From Candidatus Cloacimonadota bacterium (GTDB lineage: Bacteria > Cloacimonadota > Cloacimonadia > Cloacimonadales > TCS61): 7,571 nt of DNA. Position 1 is the first letter of the stretch; each line of letters opens with the position of its first letter. A program made the translations under genes and the position numbers. The stretch covers positions 1-7,571 of the forward strand of contig JAGLWO010000072.1 in the NCBI GenBank assembly GCA_023133395.1, read 5' to 3'. This document shows positions 1-5,206 of this stretch, piece after piece. The notes below the pieces were generated by a model. It ran no database searches. It was not told where the DNA came from and saw only the letters and a list, made by a program, of their open reading frames with translations.

Positions 1-17
1 CTTTAATCAATTTTTTC

Positions 18-45
18 TTGACGCATAAAGCTGGCACTCTAAAAA
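18..45 (+). promoter_or_regulatory. Candidate sigma-70-type promoter for groES-trx
   Basis: TTGACG at 18-23 matches the -35 consensus at five of six positions. A 16-bp spacer leads to TAAAAA at 40-45, which matches the -10 at four of six. The pair lies about 60 bp upstream of the groES start and its -10 falls inside the CIRCE-like operator, the arrangement expected for a heat-shock promoter repressed by HrcA. The weak -10 keeps this tentative. Confidence 0.45.
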
Positions 46-57
46 AGGGTTTGCTAA
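31..57 (+). promoter_or_regulatory. CIRCE-like HrcA operator upstream of groES
   Basis: The sequence reads CTGGCACTC-N9-GTTTGCTAA. The CIRCE consensus is TTAGCACTC-N9-GAGTGCTAA. Each arm matches 7 of 9 positions and the spacer is exactly nine bases. CIRCE is the binding site of the repressor HrcA and typically precedes groES/groEL and dnaK operons. Its position directly before a groES gene strongly supports the reading. The two arms are only partly symmetric with each other (5 of 9), so it is a degenerate copy. Confidence 0.62.
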
Positions 58-93
58 AAATGAAAAATTAGTTAGATTAATAAAAAAAATAGT

Positions 94-98
94 GGAGG
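94..98 (+). promoter_or_regulatory. Shine-Dalgarno of groES (fixes the start)
   Basis: GGAGG at 94-98 sits 5 bases before ATG 104. An in-frame GTG at 92 would put this SD inside the coding region and add four residues (MEEN) that GroES proteins do not carry, so ATG 104 is preferred. Confidence 0.85.
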
Positions 99-103
99 AG
101 AAC

Positions 104-373
104 ATGAAATTAAAACCCCTTGATGATCGAGTTGTGATTGAAACCAAGGAACTTGAAGAAAAAAATGTCGGTGGCATCATTATTCCCGATACAGCTAAGG
201 AAAAACCTCAGATCGGTGAGATTATAGCTGTTGGTACGGATGATGAACTCAAAAAGCTGGTGAAAGTCGGAGATAAGATTCTTTATGCCAAGTATGGCGG
301 CACTGAAGTGGATATTCAAGACAAGAAATATATCATAATTTCCCGTTCTGATATCCTGGCGATTATAAAGTAG
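104..373 (+). CDS. groES: Co-chaperonin GroES (Hsp10/Cpn10)
   Basis: GroES forms the heptameric lid that closes the GroEL folding chamber in the cytoplasm. From ATG 104 the protein is 89 aa. It opens with MKLKPLDDRVVIE, the usual Cpn10 first strand (KPLxDRV). The mobile loop follows at about residues 17-34 and contains GGIIIP, the hydrophobic tripeptide region that binds GroEL. IGEIIAVG, KVGDKILYAKYGGTEV and a C-terminal SRSDILAII complete the fold. The stretch between AVG and KVGD, which forms the roof hairpin in E. coli GroES, is about six residues shorter, which accounts for much of the reduced length (family usually about 94-97 aa). A CIRCE-like operator lies upstream, implying heat-shock control by HrcA. 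The next gene is thioredoxin, not groEL. Identification is secure; whether this is the genome's only groES is unknown. Confidence 0.96.
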   Translation: MKLKPLDDRVVIETKELEEKNVGGIIIPDTAKEKPQIGEIIAVGTDDELKKLVKVGDKILYAKYGGTEVDIQDKKYIIISRSDILAIIK

Positions 374-382
374 GTTGGGATT

Positions 383-703
383 ATGAGTTCATTGAAAGTT
401 AATCAGGATACATTTGAAAAAGAAGTTCTGCAATCTGATATTCCCGTTCTGGTCGATCTCTGGGCTCCCTGGTGTGGACCCTGTGTAGCTTTAGCTACCA
501 CTGTGGAAGAGATTGCCAGCGAATATGAAGGTAAACTTAAGGTCGTAAAACTCAATATTGATGAAAATCCTATGGTTGCAGCTAACTACAAGGTCATGGC
601 TATTCCTACCTTGCTTATTTTTAAAGACGGTAAAGTAGATGCTCAACTAGTTGGGTTAGTAGGCAAAGATAAAATAGAAAGGAAATTCAAATCGTTGATC
701 TAA
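383..703 (+). CDS. trxA: Thioredoxin
   Basis: A 106-aa single-domain cytoplasmic thioredoxin, a dithiol-disulfide oxidoreductase normally reduced by thioredoxin reductase. It carries the classic WCGPC active site (W30, C31, C34), the buried acid D25, and the cis-proline P75 in AIPT. The glycines in KDGK and LVGLVGK match E. coli Trx G84 and G92. Length equals that of E. coli Trx (about 108 aa) and there is no signal peptide. Two positions differ from the usual pattern: the residue after the second cysteine is V35 instead of K/R, and the helix-kinking proline (E. coli P40) is T39. The start lies 9 bp after the groES stop with only a weak SD (GGTTGGGA), suggesting cotranscription and translational coupling. 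A strong terminator follows. The family is certain; the symbol trxA assumes it is the housekeeping paralog. Confidence 0.94.
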   Translation: MSSLKVNQDTFEKEVLQSDIPVLVDLWAPWCGPCVALATTVEEIASEYEGKLKVVKLNIDENPMVAANYKVMAIPTLLIFKDGKVDAQLVGLVGKDKIERKFKSLI

Positions 704-721
704 GAAAGATATAAAATCTAT

Positions 722-756
722 AAACCTCTCAGAAGTTTGAGAGGTTTTTTTATTTT
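722..756 (+). terminator. Intrinsic terminator of the groES-trx operon
   Basis: A perfect 10-bp stem, AAACCTCTCA (722-731) with TGAGAGGTTT (738-747), encloses a 6-base loop (GAAGTT). The T run spans 745-751 and is followed by ATTTT. It begins 18 bp after the thioredoxin stop codon, as expected for a rho-independent terminator ending the operon. Confidence 0.92.
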
Positions 757-787
757 CAATAGATAACACCTTTCGTTTCCGGACAAT

Positions 788-816
788 TTGTTCGTTATCG
801 AACACATTCTTATAAG
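788..816 (+). promoter_or_regulatory. Candidate promoter of the transporter cassette
   Basis: TATAAG at 811-816 matches the -10 consensus at five of six positions. TTGTTC at 788-793 lies 17 bp upstream and matches TTGACA in its first three bases. It is located between the thioredoxin terminator and the adaptor gene, and would give an mRNA leader of roughly 80 bases. No better pair was seen in 757-906. Confidence 0.42.
789..804. promoter_or_regulatory. 16-bp palindrome over the -35/spacer (possible operator)
   Basis: TGTTCG (789-794) and CGAACA (799-804) are perfect inverted 6-bp arms around TTAT. The palindrome covers the putative -35 and the first part of the spacer, where a dimeric repressor could act. 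It is the reverse arm order of the Gram-positive LexA box (CGAAC-N4-GTTCG), so it is not assigned to LexA. No regulator gene is present in the window. Confidence 0.35.
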
Positions 817-894
817 CTCGAATATTGCTTATTCCGTTGCAAAATAAGGAAATACACTTCTGGTACACAACTTGCATTCTTGTTATCCAGATGT

Positions 895-901
895 GGAAGG
901 A
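895..901 (+). promoter_or_regulatory. Shine-Dalgarno of the adaptor gene (fixes the start)
   Basis: GGAAGGA at 895-901 is 5 bases before ATG 907. An in-frame TTG at 880 would read through this site and adds nine residues without family support. ATG 916, four codons in, is a less well-spaced alternative. Confidence 0.75.
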
Positions 902-906
902 ATATT

Positions 907-2160
907 ATGGATAAAATGGATAAAGAATTATCTACCGGTTATATCAGGAAGCAGAAGCTGAAAAAGGCTTCCACACTTTTTATTGTACTTTTGGCTTTTG
1001 TGATTGTCTTTGTTGCTTTCCGAATGCTTATTACACCCAGCATAAAAAGATCACGCCTGAAAACATCAATTGCTGAAACCGGTTCCATAGAAGGAACTAT
1101 CACAGCTTCCGGTCTGGTGATACCGGAATTTGAACAGGTTATTACCAGTCCTTTCCAGAGCAGAATAGACAGCGTTTACCAGAAACCTGGCGATCAGATA
1201 ACTGTAGGTGCATCCATCCTTAAATTGAATAACGAATCCACTTTAGGTGAATATGAAAAACGCTTGGATGAGTACGAACTTACCAGGAACAGGAAAAAAC
1301 AGTTGCAGCTTTCCATTGAACGAACCCTGATCGATTTGAACACCCAGTTTGAGATAAAGCGCTTGAAAGTGAAAGCGCTGGAGACTAACCTGGAAGCCCA
1401 GGAGATGATATATAAATCCGGCGGGGGTGCCAGGACAAATTACGACCAGGCTAGACTGAATTTGGAGATCGCCATATTGGAAAAGGGGCAACTGCAGGAT
1501 AGAATAAAAAATACCAGGAAATCCCTGACAGCTGATCTTATCGAACTTGATCTTACGCTGAAAATTCAGAGCAAAAACATTGCCGAACTGAAAAGGCAAT
1601 TAGAGCTAGCCCAGGCCAAGTCTCTGCGGGCAGGAGTGCTCACCTGGGTGAACGACGAGATCGGTTCGACAGTATATGCTGGTGATATCATTGCTCGGGT
1701 AGCAGATCTGGACAGGTTCAAAATAGAAGCCAAGATCTCCGATATTCACGCAGCTAAACTGCTGGTTGGTAATCCGGTAAGAGTGCGCATCAATGAGTAT
1801 GATCTTCTGGGTAGAATAGCCAGCATTAAACCTACTATTGAGAGAGGTATTATTGTCTTTTATGTGGACTTGGATGATAACACGAACGAAAACCTGCGTT
1901 CCAATCTGCGGGTTGATGTATTTGTAATCACCTCTTCCAAAGATAATGTGGTTCGTATTGAAAACGGACCCGCTATCAACGGATCGGGGAAGCAGAACCT
2001 CTTTGTAGTAAAAGGAAATAGGGCTGAGCGTCGAACAGTTTTGATAGGAGCCACCAATTTTGATTATGCCGAAATTGAAAGCGGTATCGAACCAGGTGAG
2101 GAAGTAATCATTTCCGATATGAGCGACCATCAGAACAGAAAAGTAGTTAAAATAAAATAA
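907..2160 (+). CDS. HlyD/MacA-type periplasmic adaptor (membrane fusion protein) of an ABC exporter
   Basis: A 417-aa membrane fusion protein expected to sit in the periplasm, anchored in the inner membrane, bridging an ABC permease to the outer envelope. The basic N-terminus (RKQKLKK) precedes one transmembrane segment at about 23-42 with no cleavage site. The first half of the lipoyl/barrel-sandwich domain is at about 76-108 (VYQKPGDQITVGASILKL). A long heptad-rich alpha-hairpin spans about 113-237, with its tip near 170-178 (SGGGARTN). The second lipoyl half is at about 239-268 (GSTVYAGDIIARVADL), followed by a beta-barrel domain to about 350 and a C-terminal membrane-proximal domain (IEPGEEVIIS near 390-400). 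The gene heads the cassette that continues with the TPR protein, ATPase and two permeases, which makes it an ABC-linked adaptor, not an RND one. The hairpin tip lacks the serine typical of the MacA/AcrA 'GAIS' tip. This gene is visibly more GC-rich than its neighbours (34 of 60 G+C at 1621-1680). Confidence 0.88.
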   Translation: MDKMDKELSTGYIRKQKLKKASTLFIVLLAFVIVFVAFRMLITPSIKRSRLKTSIAETGSIEGTITASGLVIPEFEQVITSPFQSRIDSVYQKPGDQITVGASILKLNNESTLGEYEKRLDEYELTRNRKKQLQLSIERTLIDLNTQFEIKRLKVKALETNLEAQEMIYKSGGGARTNYDQARLNLEIAILEKGQLQDRIKNTRKSLTADLIELDLTLKIQSKNIAELKRQLELAQAKSLRAGVLTWVNDEIGSTVYAGDIIARVADLDRFKIEAKISDIHAAKLLVGNPVRVRINEYDLLGRIASIKPTIERGIIVFYVDLDDNTNENLRSNLRVDVFVITSSKDNVVRIENGPAINGSGKQNLFVVKGNRAERRTVLIGATNFDYAEIESGIEPGEEVIISDMSDHQNRKVVKIK

Positions 2161-2170
2161 TCCGCCTACT

Positions 2171-2199
2171 CTGTACCACTCGTGAGTGGTCAGATACAG
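2171..2199 (+). other. Intergenic hairpin between adaptor and TPR genes
   Basis: ACCACT (2175-2180) pairs with AGTGGT (2185-2190) around a CGTG loop. CTGT (2171-2174) can pair with ACAG (2196-2199) across a 5-base bulge. No T run follows, so it is not a classical terminator. It may stabilise or process the mRNA, or partly attenuate transcription, within the 59-bp gap between the two genes. Confidence 0.4.
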
Positions 2200-2209
2200 T
2201 GCGACTAAA

Positions 2210-2214
2210 GGGAG
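2210..2214 (+). promoter_or_regulatory. Shine-Dalgarno of the TPR gene (fixes the start)
   Basis: GGGAG at 2210-2214 is 5 bases before ATG 2220. An in-frame GTG at 2199 would run through this SD and prepend MRLKGEK to an otherwise typical signal peptide. Confidence 0.75.
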
Positions 2215-2219
2215 AAAAG

Positions 2220-3104
2220 ATGAGAGATAAACTTATTGTTTTGATCATAATTGGGCTTATCATGCTTTTAACAAACCTACATTCTCAAAGTAGTCTAGAG
2301 AAAGCAAAAGAACTTCTGGAAAACAATGAAGATGAACAAGCTGTTCAGATGCTGGAAGAATTTGTAGAGGAAAATGAAAATAATGTTGAATACTATAAAT
2401 TACTTGCTACAGCTTATTTGAAATTATCACAAAATCCTGAAAACGGAATGATAAAAGCTTTGAAGTATTTTAAGAAATGTAAGAAATCCTTTCATAGGAC
2501 TATCGAATTAGATCCGGACGATATTGAAGCTAGAAAATTTTTAGCAGAAAGTTACTACTACCCACCCAAGATTGCAGGTGGTAATAAGAAAAAAGCATTG
2601 GAACAACTTGAAGAAATTAAGATTAGAGACCCTCAGAAGGGAAAGAAAATCTCGATTGAATTTCTTATGTTCGATGAAGATTACGAGCAGGCGATACAAA
2701 AGTGTAATGAGTATCTAAGCCAATATTCCACAGACTTAAAAATCTATCATTATCTGGGAATGATCTACCAGCAGAAAGAAGATTTCCAGAAAGCTTTTGA
2801 AACCTTTGAAACAGTAATTGCTACAGATTCCACAGCATTAAATTCTTTTTATCAAATTGGCAGAACTGCAGTTTTTTCCGGGGAAAATCTGGAGCGTGGT
2901 GTAGAATGTTTGAAGATATATCTGCAGTACGAACCCGGGGAAGATAGTCCCCCAATAGATGCTGCACACTGGCGGCTGGGTATGATCTATGAAAAACAGG
3001 GAAAACTCGATCTTGCAAAAGCAGAATATGAAGAAGCGATCAAATTGAATCCCAAAGAAAAAGATTATAAAAAAGCATTAAAGAAATTAAAGAAAAAGAA
3101 ATAA
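2220..3104 (+). CDS. Exported tetratricopeptide-repeat (TPR) protein
   Basis: A 294-aa protein with a likely Sec signal peptide: MRDK, then a hydrophobic core of residues 5-17, with a possible cleavage after S22 (LHS-QS). The mature part is almost entirely helical TPR repeats. Two are near-canonical: about 173-206 (IYHYLGMIYQQKEDFQKAFE) and about 248-281 (AHWRLGMIYEKQGKLDLAKA). More divergent repeats lie at about 24-55, 58-99, 104-138 and 207-240. A Pro-Pro loop followed by an IAGGNKKKA segment (115-126) resembles the 'GGxKxKA' insert found in some secreted TPR proteins. The C-terminus is lysine-rich. TPRs bind proteins and carry no enzymatic activity. The gene lies between adaptor and ATPase genes, suggesting a periplasmic accessory to the transporter, but the 170-bp repeat-filled gap after it leaves open that it is unrelated. 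The exact function is not recognisable. Confidence 0.8.
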   Translation: MRDKLIVLIIIGLIMLLTNLHSQSSLEKAKELLENNEDEQAVQMLEEFVEENENNVEYYKLLATAYLKLSQNPENGMIKALKYFKKCKKSFHRTIELDPDDIEARKFLAESYYYPPKIAGGNKKKALEQLEEIKIRDPQKGKKISIEFLMFDEDYEQAIQKCNEYLSQYSTDLKIYHYLGMIYQQKEDFQKAFETFETVIATDSTALNSFYQIGRTAVFSGENLERGVECLKIYLQYEPGEDSPPIDAAHWRLGMIYEKQGKLDLAKAEYEEAIKLNPKEKDYKKALKKLKKKK

Positions 3105-3110
3105 AATGCA

Positions 3111-3264
3111 TTTAACCACGGAGAGCACGGAATTCACGGAGAAAAAAATACGGACAGGATTGAGAATGAACAGGAATAAATTAAACACTGAAAACATGGA
3201 ATTGAAATTGTTCGGTTATTAGTTTTGTTCGTTGCTAATTTTCGTGTTAATTCGTGGCTAAAAA
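3111..3264. repeat. Degenerate short-repeat intergenic element with inverted ends
   Basis: Most of the 170-bp gap before the ATPase gene is repeat-like. CACGG occurs at 3117, 3126 and 3135 with an exact 9-bp period. ACAGGA occurs at 3154 and 3170. TTCGT occurs at 3228, 3241 and 3251, each followed by a TAA-containing tail. The right end read on the minus strand (TTTTAGCCACGAATTAACAC) resembles the left end (TTTAACCACGGAGAGCACGG), so the region is bounded by imperfect inverted repeats. I recall similar CACGGA/TTCGTG patches as multi-copy intergenic sequence in several bacterial genomes, but copy number cannot be seen here. No ORF or clear terminator is present. Confidence 0.55.
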
Positions 3265-3268
3265 GGAG
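3265..3268 (+). promoter_or_regulatory. Shine-Dalgarno of the ABC ATPase gene (fixes the start)
   Basis: GGAG at 3265-3268 (within AAAAAGGAGA) is 6 bases before ATG 3275. An in-frame GTG at 3254 lies inside the TTCGTG repeat and would add seven residues (MAKKEKN) that translate the SD itself. Confidence 0.8.
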
Positions 3269-3274
3269 AAAAAT

Positions 3275-3940
3275 ATGATTAAATTAGAAAAAATCGACAA
3301 AGTCTATAGAACAGAGACGATTGAAACAACAGCCCTGAAGCAGGTTAACCTTCAGGTAGAAAAAGGAGAATTCCTGGCTGTGATGGGACCATCCGGTTGC
3401 GGCAAAAGTACCCTTCTAAATATTATGGGGCTTTTGGACAAACCAACCAAGGGTGAAGTTCAAATCGATGAACTGGAAGTTAAAACTTTTGGAGACAGAA
3501 AACTTGCAAAACTCAGAAATCGGAAGATCGGTTTTGTATTTCAAAGCTTTCACCTGATCAACGACCTTTCTGTAGTTGATAATGTGGAAATTCCTCTTTT
3601 ATATAGAAGGATGTCGGGAAAAGAGCGTCGCAAAAAAGCTTTGGAAGTTTTGGAAAAAGTGGGGTTGAGCGCACGCACAAAGCATTTTCCGCGTCAGCTT
3701 TCCGGTGGACAGTGTCAACGTGTAGCAGTTGCCAGAGCTATTGTGGGTAATCCGGAAATAATCCTGGCAGACGAACCGACAGGAAACCTGGATAGTGTGA
3801 TGGGTGCAGAAATTATGGATATTCTGATGCGACTGAATAAAGAAGAAAAAACTACAATCGTTATGGTTACACACGATGAACATCTGGCTGAGCAAGCCCA
3901 TAGAATTATTCGGTTGTTTGATGGAAGTCAGGTTAGCTGA
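3275..3940 (+). CDS. ABC transporter ATP-binding protein (MacB/LolD/FtsE-like)
   Basis: A 221-aa cytoplasmic nucleotide-binding subunit. All ABC motifs are intact: Walker A GPSGCGKST (38-46), Q-loop Q90 (FVFQSF), signature LSGGQ (142-146), Walker B IILADE (162-167, catalytic E167), D-loop NLDS (171-174) and H-loop H200 (VTHD). The LNIMGLLDKPTKGEV stretch, RNRKIGFVFQSFHLI and ADEPTGNLDS are hallmarks of the subfamily that serves FtsX/MacB/LolCE-type permeases, not importers. The length equals that of stand-alone LolD/FtsE-type subunits, so the ATPase is not fused to a permease as in E. coli MacB. The permease gene starts 18 bp downstream, with a second permease overlapping it, so this subunit should form the dimeric motor under that pair. 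The substrate cannot be deduced. Confidence 0.95.
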   Translation: MIKLEKIDKVYRTETIETTALKQVNLQVEKGEFLAVMGPSGCGKSTLLNIMGLLDKPTKGEVQIDELEVKTFGDRKLAKLRNRKIGFVFQSFHLINDLSVVDNVEIPLLYRRMSGKERRKKALEVLEKVGLSARTKHFPRQLSGGQCQRVAVARAIVGNPEIILADEPTGNLDSVMGAEIMDILMRLNKEEKTTIVMVTHDEHLAEQAHRIIRLFDGSQVS

Positions 3941-3958
3941 CGGAGAATAGGAGAAATC

Positions 3959-5206
3959 ATGTTAAAAAATTATTTTAAAATCGCATTTAAAGTAATGATG
4001 CGTCACAAGCTGTTCACCTTTATCAGCTTGTTCGGGATCAGCTTCACTTTGCTCATTATTGTATTATTTACTTCGGCACTGGATCATACATTTGGACCGC
4101 ATTATCCCGAGAAAAAACTGGGAAGAACCCTATCGGTTACCATGGGAATGTTAAGATCAAAAAAAGGAGGAACGACTTCAGGACCTCTTTTCAGTCCTTA
4201 CTTTCTGAATAAATATGTTAAGTCATTGAAAACACCTGAAATGATTTCCATATCTTCATTTCACAATCCCATAGTTGTTTACAAAGACAAGAAAAAATTA
4301 AAACTTGGAATCAAATATACTGACAGTGAATTCTGGGAAATCCTGGATTTTAATTTCCTGGAAGGTAAACCTTTCAGCAGAGATGACGTTGATAACATAA
4401 TAAATGTTGCTGTAATTAACGAAAAAACTAAAGATCAGTATTTTGATGGTGAACCTGCAGTTGGAAAGTATATCGAAGCTGATGGAAAAACCTACCGCGT
4501 TATCGGTGTTATTGAAAATGTTTCTATCCTGCGGATTATGCCTTATTCCGATATCTGGGTGCCAATGGGACACACGAGTGAAGATCTTAATAGAATTTCC
4601 ATAGTCGGAAATTTTCCCGGTTGGTTTGCCATGGTTCTGGCTCACAGCAAGAAAGATTTTCCAAAGATCAAATCTGAATTCCAGAAACATCTGGAGAAAA
4701 TTGAATTCCCGGAAGGTAAACATGAATGGATTCTTACCAATACGTCGAGCTATGGTGAAGCTTTTGCTAGGCAGATATTTAGAAGAGAAGAAGGAAATCT
4801 GGCTCCCTTCATGATCATTCTATTTGTTTTGATGACCCTCTTCATGTTGCTGCCCACCATAAACCTGGTGAATATCAATGTGAGCAGGATTATTGAACGC
4901 TCTTCAGAAATCGGCATCAGGAAATCATTTGGAGCATCTTCCCTGACCTTGGTGGGACAGTTCATTGTGGAGAATATAATAATTACTGTGATTGGAGGTT
5001 TTATAAGCTTGGTTATGGCAGCAATAATATTGTGGATGATCAATCAGAGCGGCATAATTCCGGATACTCATCTGGGATTAAATTTCAGGATCTTTTTCTA
5101 CAGTATGATATTTGCAGTTTTCTTTGGATTTCTTTCCGGTGTTTATCCTGCCTTTAAGATGTCCAGATTGCAGCCTGCAGAAGCTATTCAAGGAGGTCAA
5201 AGATGA
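3959..5206 (+). CDS. FtsX/MacB-family ABC permease, first of a pair
   Basis: A 415-aa inner-membrane permease with the four-helix FtsX/MacB topology. TM1 is at about 18-40. A large periplasmic domain spans about 41-280 and resembles MacB-PCD: it contains a RVIGVIENV strand and the 'EGKPFSRDD' region typical of these domains. TM2 (282-306), TM3 (334-362) and TM4 (376-396) follow. The cytoplasmic loop after TM2 carries RSSEIGIRKSFGAS (about 314-327), the conserved coupling motif that contacts the ATPase. The C-terminus ends PAFKMSRLQPAEAIQ, the family's usual tail. GGAG lies 5 bases before ATG 3959, and the gene is 18 bp after the ATPase stop. The stop overlaps the next start as ATGA, implying coupled translation and a fixed ratio between the two permeases. 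These proteins generally work by mechanotransmission across the periplasm, not by passing substrate through the membrane. Confidence 0.92.
   Translation: MLKNYFKIAFKVMMRHKLFTFISLFGISFTLLIIVLFTSALDHTFGPHYPEKKLGRTLSVTMGMLRSKKGGTTSGPLFSPYFLNKYVKSLKTPEMISISSFHNPIVVYKDKKKLKLGIKYTDSEFWEILDFNFLEGKPFSRDDVDNIINVAVINEKTKDQYFDGEPAVGKYIEADGKTYRVIGVIENVSILRIMPYSDIWVPMGHTSEDLNRISIVGNFPGWFAMVLAHSKKDFPKIKSEFQKHLEKIEFPEGKHEWILTNTSSYGEAFARQIFRREEGNLAPFMIILFVLMTLFMLLPTINLVNINVSRIIERSSEIGIRKSFGASSLTLVGQFIVENIIITVIGGFISLVMAAIILWMINQSGIIPDTHLGLNFRIFFYSMIFAVFFGFLSGVYPAFKMSRLQPAEAIQGGQR

Noticed and set aside
32..54. Sigma-54-like elements TGGCAC and TTGC upstream of groES
   Set aside because: The GG and GC dinucleotides are about 20 bp apart, not the 10 bp required between -24 and -12 elements. 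The same bases fit CIRCE with an exact N9 spacer.
789..804. LexA (SOS) box upstream of the adaptor gene
   Set aside because: The Gram-positive LexA box is CGAAC-N4-GTTCG; here the arms are in the opposite order, and no SOS gene is nearby.
1606..2130. 174-codon minus-strand open frame inside the adaptor gene
   Set aside because: It lies antisense to a well-supported HlyD-type gene, has no family motifs and no plausible SD. Other minus-strand frames in the window are similar shadows.
2175..2190. Terminator between the adaptor and TPR genes
   Set aside because: The hairpin has a short 6-bp core and no following T run, and the next gene starts 30 bp later in the same direction.
3117..3139. CRISPR array or tandem-repeat locus
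   Set aside because: Units are only 9 bp with three copies and no spacer-repeat alternation; no cas genes are present.
4626..4814. Short + strand frame within the first permease
   Set aside because: It overlaps a conserved permease gene in another frame and shows no recognisable motif or independent ribosome binding site.
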